This document shows positions 10,851 through 23,344 of a stretch of DNA of 64,000 bases, piece by piece. The notes beneath the pieces were generated by a model, which saw only the letters and a program-made list of their open reading frames with translations, was not told the origin of the DNA and ran no database searches. Numbering within the stretch: the first letter of the stretch is position 1; every line of letters begins with the position of its first letter. Source of the DNA: Xanthostigma xanthostigma (lineage: Eukaryota > Arthropoda > Insecta > Raphidioptera > Raphidiidae); the NCBI GenBank assembly GCA_963575645.1, contig OY754470.1, forward strand, positions 11,664,501 through 11,728,500. Direction: 5' to 3'. The translations under genes were made by a program, and so were the position numbers.

Positions 10851-11459
10851 GGATTTGGAATGATGAAAGACAAATTGGCGACTCCTCATCTTTTGTTAGA
10901 TTATTGTGGAAAAAATACGTAAAATTATAAAGAAAATAGATACCTAACTGCTAACTTTTGAATCGTGTCAGAATGGCTTTAAAGAAAATTCATGTGAGTG
11001 AGATCGAACATTGTAATGTACAGTTCTGTCCTGCTCTAACTGATGGTGTTGGCATGGTCTGTATTCTGGTATAGCGATGCCATGCAGGCGTGATGGTTAT
11101 CGTTAATGATGACTATGTGTTGTATCTCCGTCTTTCTTTAACTAATGTGTCGGAGTAGCGAATGACTAGACAGGTACATGAACACTTGTCATTTCAAAGC
11201 CATAAAAATAACTTTAAAGTAACGTTGCTAATTCACTGTCAGTCGAGAAATAGTTAACGATGTATTCTGTAGGTACTTACACTGCTCTAAACTATTGTAC
11301 GACCAATTCAAAGTTGCATCCAATTAATTACATTTTAATCATGACAACTACAAAAAATAAATAAGGACGAGCTGATTTAGATATTTTTGAAGTGAAAGTT
11401 TTACAACGAATCCATGAAACGAAAAAGCAACATTATCGAAATGGATAGATACACGTCAT
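10851..11459. other. Intergenic DNA, nothing recognised
   Basis: No gene, RNA or repeat recognised. Confidence 0.4.
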
Positions 11460-11830
11460 GAAAAAAATAACCAAAGCTTGCTTCATTAAATTTTTTCTGG
11501 CAGATTTACAGAACAAAATATTAAAAATATTTCCGAAACTATAAAGTTAAGAAATAAAAATTTGAATAAAACTTTCTTGAAAAAATAAATAGAATTATAA
11601 ACCGATATGAAAAGTATATCATTATTATATAAAAACCACGTTATAACATATATCTTTTGCGCATGTACCGATTTGCTCTTCATATTTGCATATCAAACAT
11701 CCTCCCAAAATTTGGTTTCAATCCGTTCATCCGTTTGACCTGTATCATGTTCACAGACGCACAGACTGTTTCCAAAAATATGTTTCTTTGAATTTGGGGA
11801 ACTTCAAAACGAAAAAAATTTGAAATGAAG
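11460..11830 (+). repeat. Family D repeat, copy 3
   Basis: Matches copy 1 in reverse over its full length: GAAACTATAAAGTT, ACTTTCTTGAAAAAATAAAT, CCGATATGAAAAGTATATC, TCCGTTTGACCTGTATC and a GTTTCCAAAAATATG end. Confidence 0.65.
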
Positions 11831-11924
11831 GTTGACCCTGCAGGCCATTCCTGAAACTTCTCGCTATTTTCGAGTTCAAAACGCTATAAATATGTAATAC
11901 AAATATAGCAAGAAGTTTATTTTT

Positions 11925-12068
11925 TAGATAAGAAAAATCGCAGGATTGTGGACAAAAAGTTAGATTTATTAATGTACAACGTTTCGTCTATAGATTTAGA
12001 CTTTTTCAAGTACAATATGAAAATTCAAAACAATAATTATGAAAATAAACATTAATTACTAACCATAT
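11925..12068 (-). repeat. Half-palindrome repeat carrying a hammerhead-like core
   Basis: Reads as the reverse complement of 47440-47590, including TAAGAAAAATCGCAGGATTG, GGACAAAAAGTTA and AAAATAAACATTAATTACT. Only one arm of the 47.3-kb palindrome is present here. Confidence 0.7.
11972..12016 (-). ncRNA. Hammerhead-ribozyme-like core (a)
   Basis: On the minus strand: stem I half TTGTAC, then TTGAAAAA, stem II GTCTA-AATCTA-TAGAC, GAAACGTT, and stem I partner GTACA. The architecture equals the other cores in the window, but the CTGANGA box is degraded at two core positions (C to T and G to A), so catalysis is doubtful. An AATAAA follows shortly after. Confidence 0.4.
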
Positions 12069-12427
12069 AGTCCAGTGCATTTAGAAATATTTTATAGGTG
12101 TGACCCAAAAATTTCAGATACCCACATTTTTTATTTTGTCGTTCATTCGAAAGGGTTCTTCGATAGAGACCTTAACCTTGAAATTGCGCATTCTCGGGTA
12201 TGTGATGAATAACTGTCTTTTCTTAAATTTCGAGAAGCTGACTTTTTAAAAAATAACACCAAATATCACTTAAATGTAAAATACAATGGCTGATATGTTG
12301 CTTTACCCATTACCGAACATAAGTCAAAACTGATCTATTAGAAGTTCACTCGGGTATAATAATATATAACGCCCGGTCAAAATAATGAAAAGAAGGTGGA
12401 GCTTAATAATGTAGAGAGATTTTAAAA

Positions 12428-12592
12428 ATAAAAAATAAAGAATAGTTACTTCTTACCACAACAGTTTTATTGGCGGATGTACATTTCGGGAGCTATGCTC
12501 TCATCTTCAACAAACACTAAACCAAGTTACTAAGTTAGTAACTTAGTCTAGTGTTTACTGTTGTGGTAAGAAGTAACTGTTCTTTATTTTTT
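12428..12592. repeat. Hairpin repeat around hammerhead-like core (b)
   Basis: Arms AATAGTTACTTCTTACCACA (left, about 12443) and TGTGGTAAGAAGTAACTG (right, about 12561) are inverted copies. Between them lies TTACTAAGTTAGTAA, itself palindromic. Confidence 0.8.
12478..12512 (-). ncRNA. Hammerhead-ribozyme-like core (b)
   Basis: On the minus strand: TTGAAGAT, stem II GAGC-ATA-GCTC with flanking mismatches, then GAAATGTA. The core box is one base away from CTGAAGA. Stem I pairing is weak. An AATAAAA follows within 15 bases, as in the other cores. Confidence 0.4.
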
Positions 12593-12599
12593 TTTAAAT

Positions 12600-13370
12600 T
12601 TGTTTCAACCACAGTGCTCTTAATATTTTTGTATATAGAGAGAGAGTTTAATTTATAATTGTACCTCAACCAGGTATTTTCTAAGACTACAGTTAATAAT
12701 AAAAAATATATGTTATTGTTGTGTTTTCCTATTTACCTACCTAATCCACTATGTTTGCCTCTGGCGGTACCACTAATTTTTCTTTTAGGTAAACCTAATT
12801 TAAAAGATATCAATTTACAATATGATATAGGAAAAATTTGTGGGGTGAGACTGGAAATCCAACTTTTTTTCCCCTTTCTATGAAGATGGGCCAGTCTAAT
12901 GTACACTTCCGATTGATTTTGAAGTGCAAAAAATATACTTCAGCAGTTTCCGAAAGGAAGTCTCGAGTTGAACAAGGAACAATTTAAACTGTTCTGTGTA
13001 TCTAGTAGGGTATACGAATTATATATAAGTATATCTCGGTTAAATGCGCCATTTCTTTTGGGCGCCATGCGGTTTTGGTTGAACTATAAGACTTGGTGTG
13101 TGCATGTTAAGTGATAAAGTGTAAACTAGCCCTGACTGCGGACATGCAATAAGATCATGTACCGCTGCCATCCTGGCATGCCATTAACAATTTATCACAC
13201 TTGCATTCGTTTTCTGACAACTTTACACTAACGATAACGTCTTGGATATTATCACCTCAATATGTGCCTTACGAAAGGTAACGTAAACGAATGGAATTGG
13301 AATAGTCAGAAAAATGACTCGATTTAAAATAACAAAATTTCTGACTACCAGAGTCCGCTAGTCACTGTAT
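12600..13370. other. Intergenic DNA, nothing recognised
   Basis: The 74-codon frame at 12659-12883 has no recognisable domain. The stretch 13040-13360 looks repeat-derived but has no second copy in the window. Confidence 0.35.
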
Positions 13371-13375
13371 ACATG

Positions 13376-13970
13376 GTTCCATGTCTTTTTCCCCGACGAC
13401 ATTATCCCCGCGTCATTATCCTCGAACGACAATATCCCCGACGACAATATCCCCCACGACAATATCCCCGACTTGAAAGAAATAACCCTATTTCAGTTCT
13501 ATTCAAACAATTAACTATCTAATTCGCATACCCGTATATCGTTCACCCCGGAATTGTTTTTTTAAAAACTCAACATTTGCCCCTTCCCGTTTCACTGCGG
13601 GACAATTCGCATACCCCTTTATCGTTCACCCCGGAATTACAATTCGCATACCCATTATTGTTCACCCCGGAATTGTTTTTTTAAAAACTCCACATTTGCC
13701 CCTTCCCGTTTCACTGCGGGACAATTCGCATGCCCCTTTATCAAAAAAAGCGGTGTTTTCATACAGTAGTCGTACGAATAATTATAAAATCGGGGATATT
13801 GTCATCGGGGATAATGTCGTTCGGGGATTAAAATCGGGGATATTGTCGTCGGGGGTAATGTCGTTCGGGGATTAAAATCGGGGATATTGTCGTCGGGGAT
13901 AATGTCGTTCGGGGATTAAAATCGGGGATATTGTCGTCGGGGATAATGGTTCGGGGAAAGTGTCATGTCA
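13376..13970. repeat. Mirror-arranged minisatellite field (83-bp and 44-bp units)
   Basis: Three parts. 13380-13475: four or five GACAATATCCCC units. 13521-13740: units starting AATTCGCATACCC at 13521, 13604, 13641 and 13723, i.e. spacings of 83, 37 and 82 bp, the 37-bp unit being truncated. 13791-13970: units starting CGGGGATATTGTC at 13791, 13835, 13879 and 13923, exactly 44 bp apart. The first and third parts are inverted relative to each other. The 83-bp unit recurs in the opposite orientation at 26.79-27.0 kb. Confidence 0.85.
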
Positions 13971-14159
13971 CCACTGTACATATTGGCAACGTACATTTTT
14001 TAAGATCAGAGTATGGTCTACCTCTAATAGTACACGCATTTTAGGTTAAAAACTATAAAACCTTGAAAATTACTTACATAATAAGTAAGTAAGTAAATTT
14101 GTTGTATATCATCGGTAGGCAAGCCTATATAGATAAAGTCAAGAAATAGAGTAGAAATT

Positions 14160-14670
14160 CCTATCAGGCAAGCCCTATCATAGTCAGCTCCGGATCTGGC
14201 TTAAAAATGGCATTTAACGATTATTGAAATGAAAATTCTCGCTTTTGAATTAAAAATTTTAATTGTCTAAAGAGAACATGAAAACTATATTTATGAAGAC
14301 TCTTATCAGGGCTGAGTCAGGTAGCCTGATCAAAGCTCAAGATAAATATTCTTATCAGGGCCGTATCAGATAACCTGATCCGAGCAAAGTATGAATGCCC
14401 TCGCCAGGGCCGCATCAGGTAGCCTGATAATCGCCTAATATGTGCATTCTCATTAGGGCCGCATCAGGTACCCTAATCAGGATATAACAAGGCTGTCTGC
14501 ATAAGTACCGTAAAAGGCTAACCTATCAGGGCCATATTAGGTTTCCCATGACCGGTCCTAACATACCAAACCTATCCGGGCCAAATCCGGTCACCCAGAT
14601 CCGTACTAGACGTCTATAAGGGTCAACCAGATCCGATACGGACTTAAATTTCCGCTCGGGACAGCTGAAA
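14160..14670 (+). repeat. Degenerate ~50-bp tandem array
   Basis: The motif TATCAGGGCCG.ATCAGGTAGCCTGAT recurs at about 14304, 14352, 14402 and 14452 (about 50-bp steps), and more loosely at 14160 and 14524-14660. Each unit contains a small stem ATCAGG/CCTGAT. Confidence 0.75.
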
Positions 14671-14719
14671 TTTGATTGGGTGACCCTACTGATCTCATAA
14701 TGTCCAAGCATATACAATT

Positions 14720-17520
14720 TTTACCTTAATTTATGTAAATCTGAATTTTAGTTTGGCGATCCTATTGACCACAGGGAATAATATTGAAATTCTCATGTCA
14801 GTGTCCTATATTCAAGGCCTAAGTTTCAAATTTTTTGAAATCCAATCAAAACAGGACAAATAATTTATAAAGAAATATCCTAAAAAAATTAATTCAAAGG
14901 TAGGGATGGTGTAGAGTGTAGACCAAAGACTGCTCCATGGTTTCCTTTCTTATTAGTTTCTGAGATACAAGAATATAACGCTACAAGCGCACTTTTAATA
15001 ACGCGTTGAAAATATATCTGAGTTTGACCCTCTTTTGCGGAAGTATTTTAAATATGAACTGAATTGCGGATAAGACAACTTTTATTTAAAATTCATTGTC
15101 AAATATTTGTATCTTTGTAGATACACTTTTATCGTTCGATTAACCGTTCAAAAACTAAACACTAAAATACATCCATAGAACTTCTCTGGGAGTGTTTTTT
15201 TTGCACTATTGGTACATAAAGTATTTATTTCTGAGTTTTGGTAAAATTTCATAAACTTTAGAACTGAGCTTACAACTTTGCGGTTAAGAATTTACTTACG
15301 GAAGGGTGTATTTAATTTGGTGCAAATGTTGGATTGATATTAATATTGAAATTATGTAAAAAATATTATTTTAAGGGAAGTATTAAGTTTTTTTTTTAAT
15401 TTTGTCCAAATAGAAAATTTAAATTTGCATTATAAAGCCACACTGCCCGTATTAGCAAATATACTAATTGTCGACAGGGTTTGGCACTGCGACTCGAGTT
15501 TGTTCAATTGCCACTAGTTTTATCCAGGGCCTACTAATCATATTCATAATGCTATCAAAGTTAATGTATGTAACTGAATGTTTTTAATGGATAAAAGTTT
15601 CATAGAAGGGTATATATAGTAGTAGTTAATAAATTTAGTTTCAACATAATAGGTAATAAATAAAGATATAATTACAATATGTAAACAACTCACTGCGCAT
15701 AAGAAACAATAATTAAGAATTTAACATTAATAACTCGTAACAAGGACTTATGAACGTTTCCTGTTTGGTTTAATAAATCAAATCTGAAATAGTTTATAAT
15801 CCACCGACCTGATATAAGAGAAATCGCTTTATAAGTTATAATACAAAGGTAGTAGTTCCAGTTATAATTATTATTAATAAAACGTATGATAAATTTTTAC
15901 CCAATCAAGACCGTAAAAGTAATTATATTAATATTGCTTGATCGACAAACGGAATTTTAGAAATGCTTCTGAATACATCATTTCCTAACTCAATAAGTAC
16001 GACCACAGCGTTACAACAAATTCTAAAGGATAGTTTGATATTTTTATAAAATCTGAGAGAGTACCTACACTATATTTTTTAGTGGAGGAAACAATAATAA
16101 GGTACCAAAACAGTAGAAGTGAGTCTTCATTATAGTACGGTTCACATAATGGAGCAATGAAACAATGTAAAGCAAATAGTCTAAGAGGTAGTCGCAAAAA
16201 AGCTGGCCGATCGACTAACAGGATGAAATGTTTATTAAATGTTAGTATTCACTGTTAACATAAGAAAAATTATTGTGTGCCTAAGCAAAACTTTTTTCAC
16301 AAGTTTAGTACGTCCCCTCTCTGGAACATTTTGCGGACTGCAACTGTATTAATGGCGGAAATAATCTTAAAATGTAATATTTAGCGAATAAAAAAAATTG
16401 TGTGCCTCGTTAATTTTTTTGGTAAGGCCTTGGCACACAACTGTTTTTGATTTTTTGGGCATTACCTATCGAGTAACAGCTTCAAACTTTGTTCAAATTA
16501 AAGTTTTAAAGATGTATTAGTTGCATGTTAAGTAACAGTTTCGGTCACAAATAATACGTATAAAAAGCGCAGAGAAACCATATAATTTAAATATTATCAT
16601 TTGAACGCATCTTATATGCTTGACATTAACATAATTGCAGAAATTATTTATAATATACTGCGCAGTGGAATATTACCGTTCTTTTTCTTTAATTCTGTTT
16701 TAATAGACTTAACATACCTATTAAGCATTCCTAAATTTTGATGAGAATGTGTCAAGAATGTTAGATTTTTAAAGAGCTGTCAATTTTAAACGTGTTCTCT
16801 TAGATGCCATTATACTCACATTATTCCGAATTATTTTATATACCGAAAACAAAAAAATACATACCTGTTATTAAAAAACGACAACATATGAAATTATAAT
16901 AAATGTTTGTATTTACATTTATTAATTAATAATTGAAATATTCAACATCATAGAAAAATTAATATTGTAGTTTCTATATTGTAATAAATAATTAATTAAT
17001 GAACAACTCAATCATATGACTAGGGTTGGACGACTATTAAAACAATAGAGTACCAGTTAGAAAAGAAAAGTGCTATAAAAAATCCAAAACGGAACAATGA
17101 TTTAATTTTTTAAAAGAAGACAACGCGGTAGATGAACATGATTTTCTACTCATCTATCGATATTCAACTATTTTGAATAAAATTATTAAATTATTAAATT
17201 TATTCAATTCCGATACGAGTTCTCTAGTTGACAAATTATCAATATTTTTTAATTTTTTAAATCGAGTAGTACAGAAAGAAATATTCGAATACGAAAAAAA
17301 TTGAGAATTTTGAAATGTCTTATTGCTACCAAAAAAAATCTTCATAAATAATATTATGTGCAGATAATAAAAATTTTCACAATTACCCAACAAGATGTGA
17401 TAATGACTTAAGATTGCCTAAACATAGATTGGAACTGTGTAGGAGGTGACCGAATTATTTGTGTCAAAAATTATACAATCACCTGAATAATACTATAAAA
17501 AACATTTTATTACTCATGCG
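14720..17520. other. Long AT-rich stretch, no gene recognised
   Basis: About 2.8 kb with only short stop-rich frames. Those at 15985-16197 and 17154-17393 (minus) lack motifs. Poly-A/T runs and dyads such as ATTAATTAAT are frequent. No repeat shared with the rest of the window was recognised. Confidence 0.4.
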
Positions 17521-17850
17521 GGAAAAGTGGTATGTTTACGCACGCTGTTATGGTTGAAAAGTAGCTATTTTCATTTGCGTGCGGATACTTTATTTGTCGC
17601 ACTGAAATTATTGTTTGCCGCACGCAAATTCAGAGCTACCATAGTTACCAATACAATAACAATTTTAACTGAATTTTCAACTTTTAATGATTTAATTTTA
17701 ATTTTTATTACTTCTAATTTGTTTTTTTAATTCGTAATAAAATTTAAATTTAAATTTAATTTAATTCGTTATAAAAAATAGTATGTGCAACTCGTGCGGC
17801 ATTGTCGCACTAGTTGCACAATATACTATTCTGATACCAAACGTTTTAAG
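17521..17850. repeat. Possible degraded repeat with GTGCAACTCGTGCGGC end
   Basis: Contains GTTTACGCACGCTG, TTTGCGTGCGGATAC and TGCCGCACGCAAAT, partly complementary, and a terminal hairpin AGTATGTGCAACTCGTGCGG / CACTAGTTGCACAATATACT. It looks like a foldback remnant. No second copy is in the window. Confidence 0.35.
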
Positions 17851-18598
17851 ACGGCGTGTAAAAAAACTTCTTATTGATAAGTGCTGTTATTCAGTTGAGG
17901 ATTTTTTTTAATAGATAACTATTTGAAACATTTTGAATGCACTTTGTATTGACATGTTTCATACACTATGAGTTATTACATTCGAAATAAATAAAGATAT
18001 TTATTATTATTATTATATTATCCATATTCCTAGGTTCCAAATTGGAGTATTTTTGAAGTGCTCCATTTGATTTGAATCGATAAAGAAATTCCGCAACTCG
18101 CACACTCCTTATACATATAACTCATTAAACTTTCTATTTGGTTCTAATTAATGGTTGAATATTATTATAGTTAGTGGTCAGTGACGTCACTAAATATTCA
18201 ATCCGAATTATTAAAAAAAAAACATGCCATAAAAAAGTTAATAAATATAAATGTATGTGTGCAAGAGCGCACCTATTTTGTTCCATCATAAATTCAAATT
18301 TGCAATTTAGTTGTATTTTTACTGTTACATGTCAAAATTTAATGATCAAAAATTAAATTTACTCTGACAAATTATCTCAGTCAAAATACAGAATGTATTT
18401 AAAACGGTAGTTCATCAACATAAACTAAGTCCTACATATTTATAAACAAATATTTTTCTAAACAACTACGAGTATACATGCCTCGTCCGTCTTCTTCCAA
18501 TTTCACTCGCTTCGTTAAATTAATTTACACGTTTATCACTCGCTTCGCTCGTTCACTCTAATTGATAGTTGTCTACCCGTGGTTTATTATTATTATTG

Positions 18599-18637
18599 TA
18601 TACTATAGTATATTATACTATATACTATATAGTATAA
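18599..18637. repeat. TATAC/TATAGT simple repeat
   Basis: Run of TATACTATAGTATATTATAC-type sequence, able to form several overlapping dyads. Confidence 0.7.
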
Positions 18638-18667
18638 ATATTGTATGGACCTATCTAAAAGAGATAA

Positions 18668-18910
18668 AGGAGAACACAAAAGTAAAGTTGCCGTTTCTTC
18701 CCATGTAGGCAGCCATTTTTGTCCGGTTTTTCGAGTTCCTGGTTGGTTCCCTTTTCTATCGTGAAGTGCCTTGCGATATTTTGAACAATTCGATCAATTA
18801 CCTTACACGGATATATCGAGGCGTACGAACTGCTCAAGCTATTCGCTATGTGCAGCTGGATGAACGACCGTGCGCACTTAGCGGCGAGAGCTGGCATTTT
18901 TACGGCACAT
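18668..18910 (-). pseudogene. Coding-like GC island of unknown origin
   Basis: On the minus strand an open frame from M at about 18900 reads MPALAAKCARSFIQLHIANS and runs on for about 80 codons to about 18655. The block is clearly less AT-rich than its surroundings and ends abruptly on both sides. A possible donor (AAG/GTAATT) lies near 18806. I recognise no domain. It could be an orphan exon, a fragment of a transposon ORF or a retrocopy piece. Confidence 0.25.
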
Positions 18911-18964
18911 GTACAGTGATATAAAATCAAAGGTAAAAAATGTCAATTCAGAAATGCTGCATTA

Positions 18965-19540
18965 TTAATTGTAATCATATTAATATTATAAATGCGAATG
19001 TAAGTTTGTTTGTTACGCTTTCACGCAAAAACTACTTAACCGATCATCATGAAACTTTGCACATACACTCTTGAAGGTATTAGAAGTAACATAGGATACT
19101 TTTTATTAAAAAAAAATAAAATTTTTTTACGAAAAATAAGAAAGGGTTGAAAACATTTTTTGGGCCCAAAAATACCGAAAAATTTCTCCGAATCGTTTCA
19201 AAATTGAAATTTAACCCTTTAGTAATGATTAAAATGTGCTATTAAAATTTCATTAAAATCGGCCCGACAGGACCGGACTTACAAATTTTATGAAAACGAA
19301 ATATTATAAATGCAAATGTAAGTTTGTTTGTTACGCTTTCACGCAAAAACTACTTAACCGATCATCATGAAACTTTGCACATACACTCTTGAAGGTATTA
19401 GAAGTAACATAGGATACTTTTTATTAAAAAAAAATAAAAATTTTTTACGAAAAATAAGAAAATTGTTTCCCCTGATATGCATGTCAAAAGTCGATTTCCA
19501 TCTCAATCGCGGGCGTAGCCGCGGGTAGCGGCTAGTAATA
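18965..19540 (+). mobile_element. Helitron-like element with internal direct duplication
   Basis: ATATTATAAATGCGAATGTAAGTTTGTTTG with ACGCTTTCACGCAAAAACTA and GAAACTTTGCACATACACTC occurs at 18983 and again, almost identical, at 19305. The second copy ends with a GC-rich hairpin (GGGCGTAGCCGCGGG) and GGCTAGT at 19507-19535, the terminal pattern of lepidopteran Helitrons. No Rep/helicase ORF, so non-autonomous. The first copy lacks the 3' hairpin, consistent with a recombined tandem pair. Confidence 0.7.
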
Positions 19541-19735
19541 CATAAAAAATAATGTAGCTTTTATTGTTTCCCAAAATATAAGCATAACTTAATTCAAAGA
19601 GAAAAATTGATTTCCATCGTGAGAAAAAAAGCAAGTATCATAAACTTAATTGTACATTCACAATTATGTTTACAGTAGGATTTATTTTTTCAAAACCTGT
19701 TTTTAATTTGGCATCCATAGTTATTACTTTTATCA

Positions 19736-19940
19736 TTAATTTTAATTCACATCTTACTAGTTGTCCCATTTGAAATAGTGTATATAAAAGTCGCAGTGTG
19801 TTCGCCAGTCAATGGCACTAGATGTTGCGACTTTGATGTTGCACATTAATTTTAATTTTAATTCACTTTTTACTAGTTGTCCCATTTAAAATAATGTATA
19901 AAAGTGGCACTAGATGTCGCGACTTTGATGTTGCACATAG
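19736..19940 (+). repeat. Two-copy tandem duplication with TATA-like box
   Basis: TTTTAATTCAC..CTTACTAGTTGTCCCATTT, a TATAAAAGT box, a GGCACTAGATGT..CGACTTTGATGTTGCACAT end. Copy 1 is 19738-19848 and copy 2 19855-19940, the second lacking about 25 bp in the middle. The TATATAAAAG followed by CCAGTCAATG in copy 1 looks promoter-like, but no gene follows. Confidence 0.6.
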
Positions 19941-20009
19941 CGAATCCTAGTTACTAGCAGTAGGTATAATGTTATATTTCACGCAGCTTTTGGAATCAAT
20001 GTGATTTGC

Positions 20010-20042
20010 ACCTGGATGTAACCAGGCCGGGCAGCTAGTGTG
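20010..20042 (+). mobile_element. Possible Helitron-like 3' end
   Basis: GGATGTAACCAGGCCGGGCAGCTAGTG has a short GC stem and terminal CTAGT. No matching 5' end was identified. Confidence 0.3.
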
Positions 20043-20599
20043 GACGTAATTGTTACTTTCCCTAAGAAATGTTAGAATCTGTTCAGTATGACGAGCTCAA
20101 TCCAATTTTCACCCAGACGATCCAAGCCGAACAATTATTAGAGATCTAAACCTTCCCCAAGAGATAAGCTATCGAATTATTTAACGTATGTATACATACT
20201 CGTATATCAGTTTAAAGAACTTCGCTATGATCAGGTAAGAAAGTTTTCTGTCAAAACGGACTATATCACATCAGTATAATCAGAGTTATTTTTTTTTTCA
20301 TTGAGGCTAACACCCGGTATGTATTTATAGTTACTACATAATAATATATTATGTATAATACCTATATTATAAAATGAAATATATTGCATACAACTGGTGT
20401 TTCATATTAATAAGTTTGTTTTGCAATGACTGTGAATTATTAACAGTCATTAATTAAAACTGGTGTTTAGCGCTATATAACTGCTACTGATTTTATCAAA
20501 AGTTATTAATTTTAATGAGATTATAATTAATCAAATGGTGTGTAGTGCTAATACAAGAGCTTATTTCACACAAAACAGAGTCACGTATTTGTACCTACT

Positions 20600-20925
20600 A
20601 ATAAAGCCTGCTTTACACAGATATAATTTTGTGATCAAGTTTTCCATCAATATTTCTTGTAAAACCTGATCGCAAAATGTTTTTAGAACTCACTTCATAA
20701 ATATTATGATGTGGGTTCTGAAAACATTCTTCATGCAAGTTTATATTCTCTGTATGGTAATTAATAAACATAATGACTGTTTTATACGCTAAGACACGAA
20801 CAGCTATTATAAGTCGATGTTTATGACAGTAGCTATCTAAGTCATGTTGTAAATAAGTCAGACTTGTATAGTATGGAACACTCAATGCGCGAGTCCGACT
20901 CGCATTTGACCAGTTTTTTTTTATA
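20600..20925 (+). repeat. Tail of a common lepidopteran interspersed repeat
   Basis: Ends ATGCGCGAGTCCGACTCGCA then TTTGACCAGTTTTTTTT, a 3' terminus I recognise as frequent in moth and butterfly genomes, with TATACGCTAAGACACGAACA upstream. It probably derives from a LINE or a LINE-mobilised element. Confidence 0.4.
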
Positions 20926-20999
20926 TTATAATATTCTGTTTTATTTTTAATTTTATAATATAAACACAGGGAGTTATTTTCTCATTTACTAAATGATTT

Positions 21000-21990
21000 T
21001 AAGCGGTTGACCGGAAATTATACTCTATCAGACTTACAACGCTCAATTTGGCATCGAGAACTACCGGACCGAACGCAACCTCATCGGAAATTTCTGACCA
21101 CATAGCTGATGCCTACAATTAAGCAGGTGTCATATGACAGCTACAAGAGTCAAGAAGCCATCCAAGTTCTCTTCCTCCAAATAACCAAACTTGGCAAAGG
21201 CTCATGAAGTACTTCCCGCTACTGATGGCAGGACAAGGATAAGCAGTTCTGCTTTTATCACCAGCGTTTCCCTCAAATACCCACAAATTCCACGATCCTT
21301 GCGACTGATACCCAGACAAAACGAATCGAGGAAACTAATAGCGGCGTCAGACATGACGGATTCTGTTCTTTCCATCAACACCGCCGAATTTTCGTATTAG
21401 ACAAGAATACGGACAATAGATATTAAGTAGAAACTGGGAATCGGAATTTCAATTTCTATGTAGCTGGTATGGCTACAAGAGCATAACACCGAACATCAAC
21501 TTAGAACGTGCTCTTAAATGTAACTTCCTGGTAACCAGTAACAGATGTTAGTCACCCAAATATTGGCGCAAATTTCCTTTTCTATCGCAACATCCTGGTG
21601 GATCTCCAAGGATGCCAGTTTGTCAATAGTATAAGAGATTTATAACAGATTATACATACTTCTTCCTGGCGATTGGTATTTTGAGATTCTAAGAAAGTAT
21701 CCCAACATCATTCGCCCATCAGCCATTGGAACCTAAACACCTAGTGAAGTATTTCATCAAGACCTGAGGTCCGTTAGGAACTGCAAAGGCACGAAAAGCG
21801 ATACAATGCCGCCAGGACAGAGTTTGTCAGGATGACAGACGATGGTATTTGCAATTACTGTCTAAAATTTGACATCTTTATGAATAACGATGACACTCGA
21901 CAATCCTTCGAAGACTACAGACGATTGAACGCTCAGAGTCAGATCGCTATAGCGTTCCCAACATTTAAGACCTCAATATGGTAAAACCGT
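21000..21990 (+). other. Moderately GC-rich, possibly decayed retroelement
   Basis: This kilobase is richer in GC than its flanks and shows coding-like patches in several broken frames (for example 21191-21400, and around 21840-21965 a frame reading MTDDGICNYCLKFDIF). It looks like an old element ORF with many stops and frameshifts, but no RT, integrase or protease motif is legible, so the class is open. Confidence 0.3.
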
Positions 21991-23340
21991 ATTTAATATT
22001 ATAGATTTAATTCGAGTCAACTTTTAAATTTCAGTGACTATGAACAATGATAGTCATAATAACATTGGACTGACTTTTACAAAGTTTGTTTGTCTGTGGT
22101 TGCACCTAGAGTACAATTTTTTCGTACGTATTTAGGACAGTCACATCTTGAATGTAGGAATAGTCGCCTCTAAAAACCGGTAAAAACAGATTAGATTGCC
22201 CCACAATTTCTCAGTCGTTATAGCATCCTGTCATTCATTATTATTTCTTTAAAAATCGAACACTAATTCTAAATCACCGTTTGCAACGCTCAGTCAATAA
22301 ATGGATATTTAATGTAATATTATTAGTAAGTTGATTTATACTCACTTGACAGTAAATACATGTAGTCAAACACCAAACTAATTCCGAAAGTTAAAAAAAA
22401 AATCTCTATATATTTAATAATAAATCAAACAAAGCGCCGGAAAGTCGCGCCAACAGCCAGGTAAAGTTAACCGCAACGATAATTTGTAACATTATCGGCA
22501 ATTATGGCTATCGTTTGAAATTTTAGAGCCGACATTAAAGAAAAAATCTTACATGGCGCCTCTACAGAAAACAACCCTCTAATTTTTTTGTATCAATGGT
22601 TATAATTTCCAACTTATAGAATAATTTTCTCATTTAATTTGCTGGTTATTTTTTACGCTATACTTAAAACCATATTAGCATTATCTGAACTCATTGATGA
22701 AAAAAGAAGTCATAAAGCATTTAGTGATTTGATGTTATTAAGATTATAGGTATACCCGTCAGTCAAGGTTCTCTAGATTCTAGAAGAGTGTTTTTGAAAC
22801 TGTTTTGCTCTTAGCCCTTTTCTGAATTTCATTTACAATTTATTGTAACATTTTATTTTGTCGTCGCGTTTGAAATATGGTATGCCCAACTTTTCCAAAC
22901 CTGCAAACTTGCAGTAACACTGACTAAAAAAGGAAGGAGGTGATAAATAGCATACGATAATTTGATTAACAAAATTGATGAAACATCTTTACTTTGTGTT
23001 TTTCATTAATGATTTTGATAGCATTACTGAGATTTATCTTATAATTACTTTCTAACCATTTGACATCAAAATAATAAAATACGCCATCTAATAATTATTT
23101 TTTCAATAAATGCATATAATGTTAAATAAATATATTAATAAATAAACATTTTAATAGATAATAAATTGTAATATTTATCAGCCACTAAATAAAAACGAAA
23201 ATAATAGCACATATAATGAAAATTTATTGCCGAGGCGACAGTAAAATGCTATCTTTATTCAGTAAATGTATTTGTATGCATAGAGAGAGGAAGTAGGGAT
23301 GAGAGAACGTTCTTAAAAGAAATATTTAATTACTTCATAA
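21991..23340. other. Intergenic DNA, nothing recognised
   Basis: AT-rich with no gene. 22430-22560 is slightly richer in GC but has no open frame. Confidence 0.4.
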
Positions 23341-23344
23341 TATA

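Noticed and set aside
13376-13970. CRISPR-like array
   Set aside because: Units are contiguous with no unique spacers, and the genome is eukaryotic; it is a minisatellite.
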